Source: Pyxidicoccus xibeiensis | Lineage (GTDB): Bacteria > Myxococcota > Myxococcia > Myxococcales > Myxococcaceae | Direction: 5' to 3' | Length of the DNA: 64,000 nucleotides | Assembly: GCF_024198175.1 (NCBI RefSeq) | Contig: NZ_JAJVKV010000025.1 | Location: 1-64,000, forward strand | Made by a program: the position numbers and the translations under genes | Shown here: positions 25,663 through 34,800 of the stretch, in pieces | Numbering within the stretch: the stretch's first letter is position 1 | Layout: each line of letters opens with the position of its first letter | Notes under the pieces: generated by a model | Databases searched by the model: none | What the model saw: the letters and a program-made list of their open reading frames with translations, nothing else | What the model was told of the DNA's origin: nothing

Positions 25663-27189
25663 ATGTCCGTCCGTTCGTGTCGCCTGCTCCCTCTCACCCT
25701 GTCCCTGATGCTGGCCCTGTCGGGTTGTGGAACCGTGCTTCACGAAGAGGATGGGGCGGAGCTGGCGTCTCGGGAGTCGGACATCCGCATCGCCAACTCG
25801 CTCACCACGCATGCGCTGGTGCTCAACGCCATCTCCGCCAACCCGGACTCGAACGACAAGCTGGCGACCACGGGGCTCGCGGCGCTCTTCAACCCCGCGA
25901 ACACCGTCCATGCCGCCACGCACCGGCGCCTGGGGGACCCGGACGCGCAGAAGTTCATGTCGTACCTGGTGAGCTGCGCGCTGCTGCCGGGGCAGACCAT
26001 CAACTGGAGGGACCCGCTGTCGTCGCCCCCCGTCATGAGGCAGTGGGAGGGCAAGGCGGGGCTGTGCCCGCAGTGGGCGACCTCCGCGCCCACGTCGGAC
26101 TGTCTGGAGCGGGTGTCCTCCTGCCTGCTGGCGCGCAACAACGCCCTGGGCCAGCGCGTGGAGCTGTCCATGCGGGGAGAGCACGCGATGGGCACCTTCG
26201 CCAACGTCTACACGCTGGAGGCCCAGACGCGCCCCGCGGAGCACGACCCGGTCTCCTCGGTGCACCTGTCCAGCTTCCAGGCGTGCGGCTCCGGCCAGAG
26301 CGGTCCGCTGCGCGACTGCGGCTGGAAGGCGGATGGAATCGGCGTCTGCGATGCGAGCGGCACGGTGCTCATCGGCGCGGGCGGGCCGACGTCCTGCTCC
26401 GGGCCGGCGCCCACGCTGGGCTCCAGCACGACCTTCCCGACGGTCCTTCGCGTGTGCCGCGGCGTCGCGGGCTGCAACCATGCCGATGCGCGCAACCTGG
26501 GTGAGGCGACGGGGAGCTGCTCCGGCACGTCGCCGGTGCCGGTGGCCACCATCTCCTGCACGCCGGGGACGTACTTCAGCGTGATGACCGCGCCCTGGAG
26601 CAGCACCACGGCGCACGGGACGGTCGACGTGGACGTGTCCGCTGGCTCCACCGCCCGCTACGCCCTGCCGGAGACGGAGGTGTACGGCGTGCGCGAGGGG
26701 GCCTTCTACGGCACCGTGTTCGGCCGCATGGTGGGCGGTGTCTCCTCGGTGCTCGCCCGGGGCGTCAACGTGGACGTGCAGGTGGTGCGCACGGGGGAAA
26801 CGGTGCAGTACCACGTGGTGGGGGACACCCTGGAGCTCAAGGGCTCCATCTATACGAAGATGTTCTCCTGCTACGACCCGGACTGGGCGAGCGGGCCGGC
26901 ATACTCGGCCAGCCGGCTGTGCGCGCTGCCGGATTCCACCATGCCCGGGCAGAGCCGGAACTGCGCCGCCCGGGTGACGGGGGCGTGCTTCACCTCGCTC
27001 AATCCGCCGACGCCGGGGCAGTGTGCCCTCCAGGAGGGGCCGGTGACGCCCGGTGACAGGGACTACGAGCAGTGCACGGACACGTATGGGAATGTCTGGA
27101 TGCACCCGGTGACGACCTTCCTCCACGCGGCCTGCGACACGGTGCCGGAGCGGCCCGCGGACGGAGCCGTGTGCCAGCAGACGCGGTAG
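25663..27189 (+). CDS. Cys-rich lipoprotein of unknown function
   Basis: A 508-residue predicted lipoprotein. The lipobox LALSGC places the lipid at C22, and GGAGG precedes the ATG at 25663. The mature protein has about twenty cysteines spread over its length, suggesting a disulphide-stabilised extracellular or outer-membrane protein. The C-terminal half has the strand-rich phrase REGAFYGTVFGRMVGGVSSVLARG. I recognise no domain. It lies between two Ser/Thr kinase genes and ends 21 bp before the second, so it is likely expressed with it. A ligand-sensing or surface role is possible but unsupported. Confidence 0.85.
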   Translation: MSVRSCRLLPLTLSLMLALSGCGTVLHEEDGAELASRESDIRIANSLTTHALVLNAISANPDSNDKLATTGLAALFNPANTVHAATHRRLGDPDAQKFMSYLVSCALLPGQTINWRDPLSSPPVMRQWEGKAGLCPQWATSAPTSDCLERVSSCLLARNNALGQRVELSMRGEHAMGTFANVYTLEAQTRPAEHDPVSSVHLSSFQACGSGQSGPLRDCGWKADGIGVCDASGTVLIGAGGPTSCSGPAPTLGSSTTFPTVLRVCRGVAGCNHADARNLGEATGSCSGTSPVPVATISCTPGTYFSVMTAPWSSTTAHGTVDVDVSAGSTARYALPETEVYGVREGAFYGTVFGRMVGGVSSVLARGVNVDVQVVRTGETVQYHVVGDTLELKGSIYTKMFSCYDPDWASGPAYSASRLCALPDSTMPGQSRNCAARVTGACFTSLNPPTPGQCALQEGPVTPGDRDYEQCTDTYGNVWMHPVTTFLHAACDTVPERPADGAVCQQTR

Positions 27190-27210
27190 CCGGTCACCGC
27201 GAGCGTCCTC

Positions 27211-28575
27211 ATGGCGCCTGGAGGAGAAGAACCGCTGTACGGTGAGGAGCTGGGCGCCGGTGCCCTGGTGGGGCGCTGGGTGGTGGAGCGTGTCCACTAC
27301 CGCGGGCCCGTCTCCACGCTGTACCGCGCCCGGGACTCGCACTCGGGCGCGGCGGCGGCGCTGAAGGTGCTGCACTCGCAGTCCGCCGCCACCGTCACCG
27401 CGCTGCGCCGCTTCCGTCGGGAAGCGGCCACGCTCCAGCGGCTGAGCCACCCGAACGTCGTCGGTGTGCTCGGCTTCGGGGAGCTGCCGGACGGCCGGCC
27501 CTTCATCGCGATGGAGTGGTTGGAGGGGAGGGACCTCGCCGCCGAGCTGGCCGCGCGTGGGCCGCTGTCCCCCGACGAGGCGCTGGAGGTGGTGGAGCAG
27601 GTGGGCGCCGCGCTCCGGGCCGCACACGGCGCGGGCGTGGTGCACCGTGACTTGAAGGCGCAGAACGTGGTGCGCGTGTCGGGCAGGGGCGAGGCGCTCC
27701 ACGTGAAGCTGGTGGACTTTGGCGTGGCCAAGGGGCTGACGCCGGATGCACCGGGCGCCTCGACGCTCACCCACACCGGCGTGGCGCTGGGCACGCCGCT
27801 GTCCATGGCGCCCGAGCAGATTCGCGGTGAGCCCCCCGATGCGCGCACGGACCTGTATGCGCTCGGGGTGCTCCTGTTCCAGCTCGTGACGGGACGGCCT
27901 CCCTTCCAGGGCACCACGCGGCACGAGGTGGAGGAGCAGCACCTGCACGCGCCGCCTCCGCGCCCGGGTGAGCATGCGCCCGTGCCGGCCGCGCTCGACG
28001 CGGTGGTGCTGCGCTGCCTGGCGAAGCAGCGCGAGGACCGCTACCCGGACGTGGATGCGCTGCTGGAGGAGCTGCGAGGTGCCGTGCGAGGGGGGCACGC
28101 ACTGGCACGGGCCGGGCACGCGGTCGCGCTGTACGCGGAGGCGCGGCTCAAGGGCGCACCGGCGGCCGCCGCGCTGGAGCGGCTGGATGCGCTGCTGGAG
28201 CGCGCGAGCGTGGCGGCGCGCGGCGCGGGGCTGGACGTGCGCGTGGAGGGCAGTGGCTGCATCCTGGCCGTGGCCGCGCTGCCGGAGGACGCGGCTGGCG
28301 CGCGGGCCGTGCGTGCGCGGGTGCTGGCGGCGGCGCTGGAGCTGGTGGAGGAGACGGCGAGGCCGGGGCCGGTGGAGCTGGCCGTCACCCTCCACATGGA
28401 CCGGCTGCCAGCGAGGGAGGTGCCCGGGGGGCTGCTGCACCTGCCCTCATGGGTGACGGAGTCAACGGGCCCGGGGCTGGTGGCCACCGGGGCGGTGCTG
28501 GAGGGGCTGCACGCGGGCTTCGTCACCGAGCCCACTGCGGGGGAGGGGCGCTCGCGCGTCACGGGGCTGCGCTGA
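27211..28575 (+). CDS. Ser/Thr protein kinase with degenerate G-loop
   Basis: A 454-residue cytoplasmic kinase. Residues about 21-290 are a PknB-type kinase: K52 in AALKVL, HRDLKAQN at 145-152, DFG at 169-171 and APE at 200-202 are all intact. The glycine-rich loop is not: the expected GxGxxGxV reads HYRGPVSTLY. The C-terminal 150 residues (LDVRVEGSGCILAVAALPED ... GLVATGAVLEGL) resemble the cyclase-like region of the 1305-residue kinase upstream, without catalytic residues. There is no membrane helix. It converges with the FHA-sigma54 activator, leaving only 15 bp between stop codons. Confidence 0.9.
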   Translation: MAPGGEEPLYGEELGAGALVGRWVVERVHYRGPVSTLYRARDSHSGAAAALKVLHSQSAATVTALRRFRREAATLQRLSHPNVVGVLGFGELPDGRPFIAMEWLEGRDLAAELAARGPLSPDEALEVVEQVGAALRAAHGAGVVHRDLKAQNVVRVSGRGEALHVKLVDFGVAKGLTPDAPGASTLTHTGVALGTPLSMAPEQIRGEPPDARTDLYALGVLLFQLVTGRPPFQGTTRHEVEEQHLHAPPPRPGEHAPVPAALDAVVLRCLAKQREDRYPDVDALLEELRGAVRGGHALARAGHAVALYAEARLKGAPAAAALERLDALLERASVAARGAGLDVRVEGSGCILAVAALPEDAAGARAVRARVLAAALELVEETARPGPVELAVTLHMDRLPAREVPGGLLHLPSWVTESTGPGLVATGAVLEGLHAGFVTEPTAGEGRSRVTGLR

Positions 28576-28590
28576 CGCCACGCCCTCCGC

Positions 28591-30009
<1,419 letters not shown>

Positions 30010-30121
30010 GAAATTGAAGATACCACGCAGCCTGAGTTGCGGGGCTCTCCACCTCTGCTGGAAACGCACGGGCGCTCCCGGGTCGGCCGGCTCCCCTCCG
30101 TCCGGCCCATCTGCGTCGGGT

Positions 30122-30748
30122 TCAGGGCGTGTGCACGACGAGCTCCACCTCTGGAAATGCGGCGGAGTTTCCCTCTAGAAGGGGCGTGGAGCGCGCGCGC
30201 AGGTGCGTGTCAAAGAAGGCACGCACGTAGGTGTTAACCAGGGTTAATGCGCGCTGCCCCTCGAGTGTGCTCAGGCCGTATGTGCTTGCGGTTGCAGCTG
30301 GCACGTAGAAGCGGAGGAAGGAAAGGGCGAGCTCGAGGAACGGGACGTGGACTTCCGTCTCCAGGCGACCATGGAACGTGCCGTCCATGTTGAGCCCCGC
30401 CTTGACGCGCGCATCCGTCCGACATGCCTCCGCCGCGGCGGAGCCACCAAAGGAGTGGCCGAACGCGCCGACGCGGTCGAGGTCGAGCCTGCCCGTGAAG
30501 CGCGCCGCCGGGTCGCTGGCCTCGAGCGTCACCAGTCGGGACAGGTCGACGGCGTTGGGGAGCACGCCGGGGAGGACGTCCAGGGCCGCGTTGTCTGCCT
30601 CGGGCGGCGCGGTGGGCCGGGGAGTCCGCGTGTCGTCGTCGCAGCCGGCGCCAGCTCCCAGGCAGAGGGCCAGCGCGAGTGCGGCACCGAGCCGTTGCAG
30701 GGGATGCCGCCATGCGCCGTGAAGACGGGAAGAGAACGGTGGGTGCAT
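30122..30748 (-). pseudogene. Truncated PAF-acetylhydrolase/dienelactone-hydrolase-like lipoprotein
   Basis: A 208-residue open frame with a lipoprotein signal (lipobox GAGAGC, lipid at about C36) that runs almost directly into the nucleophile region GRLDLDRVGAFGHSFGGSAAAEA. Full-length lipase/PAF-AH-II-type relatives normally have some 150-250 residues between these points. The segment after NMDGTFHG is also short: PFLELALSFLRF passes quickly to LVNTYVRAFFDTHL, without the region that normally carries the catalytic Asp and His. I read it as an internally deleted remnant, but a working short lipoprotein cannot be excluded. The start at 30748 is the ATG before the signal peptide. Confidence 0.6.
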
Positions 30749-30949
30749 TCGGACTGCTTTCAGGTGACGCGGCTCCGGCCGGCGGCGAGGTCGCGGTCGG
30801 AACACCGCGGGCCCATTCTTGTGTCGCCAGTGCCAGGTCGATTTCGCGCCGCACCGCGTCCGTGACGTGGGGGTGACGTGCTCGCACCGCATTGCGTGGA
30901 TCTGCTTCACTGGCTCGCCCCCCTGAAGCACACCCCGAGAGGATTCCCG

Positions 30950-31933
30950 ATGCGCTTGCAATTGCTGAAGTCGTGTCTCGTGTCGATGCTGGCCGTGGCC
31001 GCCGCCTGTGGTGGCGTCACCGGAGATGACGTGGCTCCCGTGCCGTCGCTCGGCGAGAGCACTGCGCCGGTGCTCTACCCGCCGCCCGCGCCCGCGAGCG
31101 GCAACATCGTGGACAGCACCGCGTACATGGGAAGGGTCAACCTGCCCGGCTCCATCCAGACGCAGTTCACGATGACCCCGCAGTACTTCTCGTTCAGCTT
31201 CGTGGTGCCCGCGGGCGCCTCGTCCACGATGAAGCTGGAGGTGACGCACCTGGGCAGCTCCATGTACCTGGACACGGGCCTCTTCCTGTACGGCCCCCGT
31301 CAGGCGAATGGCAGCTATGGCACCACGCTGGTCGCGGTGGACGATGACTCCGGCTACGGCCAGCTCAGTCGCATCTCCGCCGTCAACGTCGTCGCGGGAG
31401 GCGAGTACCTCGTGGTCGTGAGCAGCGGCTCCGGCGCGGGCAAGCAGTTCCGCCTCCAGACGAGCTGCCTGTCCGGCGGCTGCGTCACGCAGTCGGCCCC
31501 GACCAATTACACGCTCCAGCTCAACGAGCAGCCCCTGCCGCCCAACCTGGCCGAAATCCAGGAGGACCTCTACTGGGGCTGCGAGGGGGCCTGCTACGGC
31601 TGGCTGAAGACCTACGACTTCCCGTTCCCCTTCACGGGGCAGCCCACGCTGGCCATGGCCACGCGCGCCGTCGAGCAGATGCCCTTCTTCTCGCAGTACG
31701 GCTACTACGCCACCGGCACCTTCCCCTACGCGAACCTGGAGCCGCAGCTGCTGCCCATCTTCTCCACGCTGAACGTGCCGCAGGCGCTGCTCTCCACGTA
31801 CTGGAATGGGGTGGAGGCCGTGCAGGTGGCGTCCTATGCCAGCCCGCTGGTGGGCTCGGACTTCAAGCTCTTCGTCATCCTGTTCCCGGAGTCGCGCCGG
31901 GTGGTGACCATCGAGCAGGAGCACTTCTGGTGA
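30950..31933 (+). CDS. Predicted lipoprotein of unknown function
   Basis: A 327-residue protein. The start ATG 30950 (MRLQLLKSCLVSMLAVAAAC) is chosen because it begins a signal peptide with the lipobox VAAAC and has GAGAGGA seven bases upstream; a frame-open start 72 bases earlier has neither. Residues about 50-190 are rich in beta strands (YFSFSFVVPAGASSTMKLEVT ... GGEYLVVVSSGS) and resemble a pre-peptidase C-terminal or carbohydrate-binding sandwich fold. The C-terminal part has no recognisable domain. It is followed by a terminator and appears to be monocistronic. Confidence 0.85.
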   Translation: MRLQLLKSCLVSMLAVAAACGGVTGDDVAPVPSLGESTAPVLYPPPAPASGNIVDSTAYMGRVNLPGSIQTQFTMTPQYFSFSFVVPAGASSTMKLEVTHLGSSMYLDTGLFLYGPRQANGSYGTTLVAVDDDSGYGQLSRISAVNVVAGGEYLVVVSSGSGAGKQFRLQTSCLSGGCVTQSAPTNYTLQLNEQPLPPNLAEIQEDLYWGCEGACYGWLKTYDFPFPFTGQPTLAMATRAVEQMPFFSQYGYYATGTFPYANLEPQLLPIFSTLNVPQALLSTYWNGVEAVQVASYASPLVGSDFKLFVILFPESRRVVTIEQEHFW

Positions 31934-31951
31934 GCCACGCCTGAGAGGGCG

Positions 31952-31995
31952 CGGGCCCGCCGTGCGCAAAAGCGCTGGCGGGCCCGTCTTCGTCT
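31952..31995 (+). terminator. Intrinsic terminator
   Basis: CGGGCCCGCC (31952-31961) pairs with GGCGGGCCCG (31977-31986), with an inner GCGC/GCGC pairing around an AAAA loop. TCTTCGTCT follows. It sits 18 bp after the lipoprotein stop. Confidence 0.75.
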
Positions 31996-32058
31996 GGATT
32001 ATCGGTTCCCCTGTCCCCGGGGGATTGCACCCGGTGGCTTCTGGATGGGGAGACCTTC

Positions 32059-33126
32059 GTGAGCCGCGTTCGAACCGTTGATGAGTGGGTGAGCTGGCTC
32101 TCCACCTCCGACGACGAGGCGCTGGAGCTCGCCCTGGAGGCGCTGGGCGATGCGCTCGGCGCCCCGGACGAGGCCCTGCGGGAGCGGACGGCGCAGCTGC
32201 TCCTGGAGGAGCTGGTCCGGCCTGGCTCCCGGGTCCAGGCGCCCATCCTGTCCCTGTTGCAGGTGGCCTGGTGGCCGCCGCCCGAGCACCTCGCCGCGCG
32301 CGCCATGGACGCGGTGCTGGCGGCGCTGGCTCGGATGGCCGTCGAGGCGCCAGGCGTGGAGGAGGCGGCGCTGCTGCTGGCCAGCCTGTGCCGCGCGGCG
32401 CCCGGCCAGCTGCCCACCCTGGAGGCGGCGCTGAGCCACGCGCATCCCGCCGTCCGGCGCGCCGCCGCGGGCGCCACAGGAGGCCTCGGAGACGCGGCGC
32501 TGTCGATGCTGCCGCAGCTGCTGGCACGGCTGGCCGACGAGGAGCCCGTGGCAGGTGCGGCGCTGGAGTCGCTCGGTGCGTTGGCCCTCCTGGCACCGGA
32601 CCTCACCACGCCCGCGCTGGTGGAACAGGTGCGCAAGGCAGATGGCGCACGGCAGTACCTCGCGCTGGTCTCGCTCCGGGGGCTGCTGGAGGAGGTGCGC
32701 CGTCAGGGACGCTCAGCCCCTGTCCTCCGGGACCTGGAGCCCGCGCTGCTGCGCGCGGCGGACGATGTCCAGTCTACCCTCCGCCTGGAAGCGGTGTCGC
32801 TCTTGGGGATGGCCGGCCCGGCCTCTTCGGGCGTGTTGGACGTGCTGCGCCGCCACCTCCAGGACTCGAACCCCGACGTGGCGGCGGTCGCCGCCGTGGC
32901 CCTGCTGCGGCATGCTGCCTTTTCGCAGGAGGCCCTCTCCGTGTTGGAGGGCCAGCTGTGCTCGGGCGATGAGCCGGAGCTGCAGGGCGCCGCGCTGGGC
33001 GCGCTGGAAGGCGTGGAGCACGACACCCTGACGCGGGCGAAGGCGATGCTGGAGTCGGTGGCGCGCAGTCAGACGGGCGCTACGCGCAGCGCGGTGCGTG
33101 AGCTGCTCGAGGCGCTGGAGGGGTGA
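32059..33126 (+). CDS. HEAT-repeat protein
   Basis: A 355-residue, mostly alpha-helical, leucine/alanine-rich protein without signal peptide or membrane helix. Repeats of about 35-40 residues in HEAT/armadillo style are visible from about residue 105 onward (HAHPAVRRAAAGATGGLGD, DLTTPALVEQVRKADG, QSTLRLEAVSLLGMAG, NPDVAAVAAVALLRHAA). Such proteins are scaffolds for protein interactions. The start is GTG 32059, with GGGGAGA upstream. The gene is flanked by terminators on both sides and so is probably a single-gene unit. Its partner is unknown. Confidence 0.85.
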   Translation: MSRVRTVDEWVSWLSTSDDEALELALEALGDALGAPDEALRERTAQLLLEELVRPGSRVQAPILSLLQVAWWPPPEHLAARAMDAVLAALARMAVEAPGVEEAALLLASLCRAAPGQLPTLEAALSHAHPAVRRAAAGATGGLGDAALSMLPQLLARLADEEPVAGAALESLGALALLAPDLTTPALVEQVRKADGARQYLALVSLRGLLEEVRRQGRSAPVLRDLEPALLRAADDVQSTLRLEAVSLLGMAGPASSGVLDVLRRHLQDSNPDVAAVAAVALLRHAAFSQEALSVLEGQLCSGDEPELQGAALGALEGVEHDTLTRAKAMLESVARSQTGATRSAVRELLEALEG

Positions 33127-33144
33127 CTCCCGCGGGAGTCACCC
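33121..33144. terminator. Perfect palindrome, bidirectional terminator candidate
   Basis: GGGTGACTCCCG (33121-33132) and CGGGAGTCACCC (33133-33144) form a perfect 24-bp palindrome. It includes the HEAT-protein stop codon (TGA 33124-33126) and ends 12 bp before the stop of the convergent beta-barrel gene. CGTCTTTC follows on the + strand. Confidence 0.65.
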
Positions 33145-33156
33145 GGAGCCCGTCTT

Positions 33157-33804
33157 TCAGAGGACGACGAGCAGGCCCAGCGACGCGGTGGGGTACACCT
33201 GGCGCAGGCGCAGGTCACCGGCCTGGACCTGGAGCTCTCGCACGTCCGTGAAGGTGAAGCCCGGGCCCACGCGCGCGGACAGGCCCACGCGGCCCGCGCC
33301 CGGCCGCCACATGACGCCCGCGGCGGGCTCCAGGAACGCCGTCGTGGTGGCGCTCTCCGAGGGGCCCTTGCCCGAGCGGCTGACGAACTCCTCGAAGCCG
33401 GCCGTCAGGCCCACGAAGGGGCGCAGCGTGCCGTTGGCGAACGAGCCCAGGGTGTAGCGGCCGTCCACGCCCACCGCGTAGTTCAGCTTCACCTGGCTGC
33501 GGCCCACGCCGTCGAAGCGCGTCTTCGCCCCCAGCGAGTTGCCCCACTGGCCCGCGCGGCCCATCAGGCCGAAGGACAGCGGTCCCTCCCTGGAGGGCGC
33601 GATGTCCATGCGGATGCCGTACATGGACCCGTCCAGCGCGGGCGGCATCACCTCCAGGAGCAACGCGCTCTGGCGCTCCCGCTCGTGGCCGGGAATCTGC
33701 TCTCCAGGGGCCTCATCGTCGGCGAGCACCGGCGACGCCAGCAGGGGGACCGCCAGCAGGACGGCCTTGGACACCTTCAGGGACTTCAGGGACGGGACGC
33801 GCAT
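33157..33804 (-). CDS. Outer-membrane beta-barrel-like protein
   Basis: A 215-residue protein with a Sec signal peptide (about 1-28, cleavage near ASPVLA). The mature part alternates short polar/hydrophobic strands with glycine turns (MYGIRMDIA, LSFGLMGRA, QVKLNYAVGVDGRYTLG, LRPFVGLTAGFEEF, VGLSARVGPGFTF) and ends in a hydrophobic strand LGLLVVL. This is the pattern of an eight-stranded OmpA/OmpW-like barrel. The upstream region has a strong palindrome shared with a divergent TetR gene, so it is very probably the repressed target of that regulator. Confidence 0.8.
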   Translation of the reverse strand: MRVPSLKSLKVSKAVLLAVPLLASPVLADDEAPGEQIPGHERERQSALLLEVMPPALDGSMYGIRMDIAPSREGPLSFGLMGRAGQWGNSLGAKTRFDGVGRSQVKLNYAVGVDGRYTLGSFANGTLRPFVGLTAGFEEFVSRSGKGPSESATTTAFLEPAAGVMWRPGAGRVGLSARVGPGFTFTDVRELQVQAGDLRLRQVYPTASLGLLVVL

Positions 33805-33819
33805 CGGTTGCCTCCAGGT

Positions 33820-33853
33820 TTTAGTCGCTCGACTAAATTAGCTACACGACTAA
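33820..33853. promoter_or_regulatory. Tandem TetR-type operator
   Basis: TTTAGTCG (33820-33827) and CGACTAAA (33830-33837) form a perfect 18-bp palindrome with a two-base spacer. Immediately next to it, TTAGCTACACGACTAA (33838-33853) contains a second CGACTAA half-site opposite an imperfect partner. The pair lies between the divergent beta-barrel and TetR genes, 16 bp from the barrel gene's start codon, and is an AT-rich island in GC-rich DNA. It is best explained as the regulator's binding site. Confidence 0.7.
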
Positions 33854-33931
33854 CTAAGGCTCGTGACGCGTCCTGTCAAGACGCTCGCGGGAGGGCTTGC
33901 CGGCCTACATCGCCTGACCTATGGACACCGT

Positions 33932-34618
33932 ATGGCCCGTCCACGCAGCGGCTCGAAGGCGCCCGGCGCGAAACCGGAACCCGCGGAACCCGACGCCCGG
34001 GAGCGGCTCATCGCCGCCGGCTACCGCGTGCTGGCGGAGCGCGGCTACGACGCGACGACGGTGAAGGAGGTGGCGCGCGTGGCCGGGGTGAACCAGGGCC
34101 TGGTGCACTACTACTTCGGCAGCAAGGACGCGCTGCTGCTGGCCGTCGCGAAGGAGGCCCGGGAGAAGTACCTGGTCGACTTGAGGCGGCTGCGCGAGGA
34201 GACGCCGCCCGAGCAGCTGGCCGAGGCGGGCTTCGCGTGGGGGGAGCAGCTGCTGAAGGAGACGCCGGAGCAGTTCCGCGTGCGCTACGAGCTGTTCGCC
34301 ATGGGGCTGCGCAACAAGGAGCTGACGCCCGCCGTCGCCGAGTCCCTGCGCTGCGTGGACGAGGAGGTGGCCCTCACGGTGGCGCACGCCCGCAGCGGCG
34401 AGGACGCGAAGCCGGAGCCGGTGGACCGCCACTACGCGGCCATCATCAAGGCGTGCGTGGACGGCCTGTCGCTGCAGCACCTGCTGGACGAGGACTTCGA
34501 CCCGGCGCCGGTGTACGCGCTGCTCAGCCGCATCGTCCTCGCGAGCTTGCGGCTCGGGGACGGGGAGCAGAAGGCGCCCGCGCGCAAGGCGAAGGCCCCG
34601 GCGCGCAAGGCGAAGTAG
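33932..34618 (+). CDS. TetR-family transcriptional regulator
   Basis: A 228-residue regulator. The start at ATG 33932 (MARPRSGSKAPG) is preferred; the frame is open from 33863 but the extra residues are not family-like. The TetR helix-turn-helix is at about 24-70 (RERLIAAGYRVLAERGYDATTV, then VNQGLVHYYFGSKDALL). The C-terminal ligand domain is of normal length. The tail contains a direct repeat, KAPARKAK twice, an unusual basic extension. It is divergent from the barrel gene, with an operator between them, and is probably autoregulated. Confidence 0.92.
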   Translation: MARPRSGSKAPGAKPEPAEPDARERLIAAGYRVLAERGYDATTVKEVARVAGVNQGLVHYYFGSKDALLLAVAKEAREKYLVDLRRLREETPPEQLAEAGFAWGEQLLKETPEQFRVRYELFAMGLRNKELTPAVAESLRCVDEEVALTVAHARSGEDAKPEPVDRHYAAIIKACVDGLSLQHLLDEDFDPAPVYALLSRIVLASLRLGDGEQKAPARKAKAPARKAK

Positions 34619-34800
34619 CTTCAGACGCTCGGCTGCTGTCCGTGCAACACGGTTGTTGGTGAAGCGCGTTTCCAGATATGTGAATCAATTCCCGTGACGC
34701 CGCGCCGAGGCAGGGAGCGGCGCGCTCCGTGGAGCCATTGCCTGCAATAGGAACTCAGCCAGCAAGGTTCCATTCGCTTTCACAAGCAAGGGATGTCCAC

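Noticed and set aside
25534..28440. A long - strand open frame opposite the Cys-rich lipoprotein and second kinase
   Set aside because: Its translation is Arg/His/Gln-rich without domains, while the + strand frames have start sites, a lipobox and kinase motifs.
30010..30069. A longer start for the FHA-sigma54 activator
   Set aside because: The extra 20 residues are not family-like and would occupy the short promoter region; MSALDRTR is a better start.
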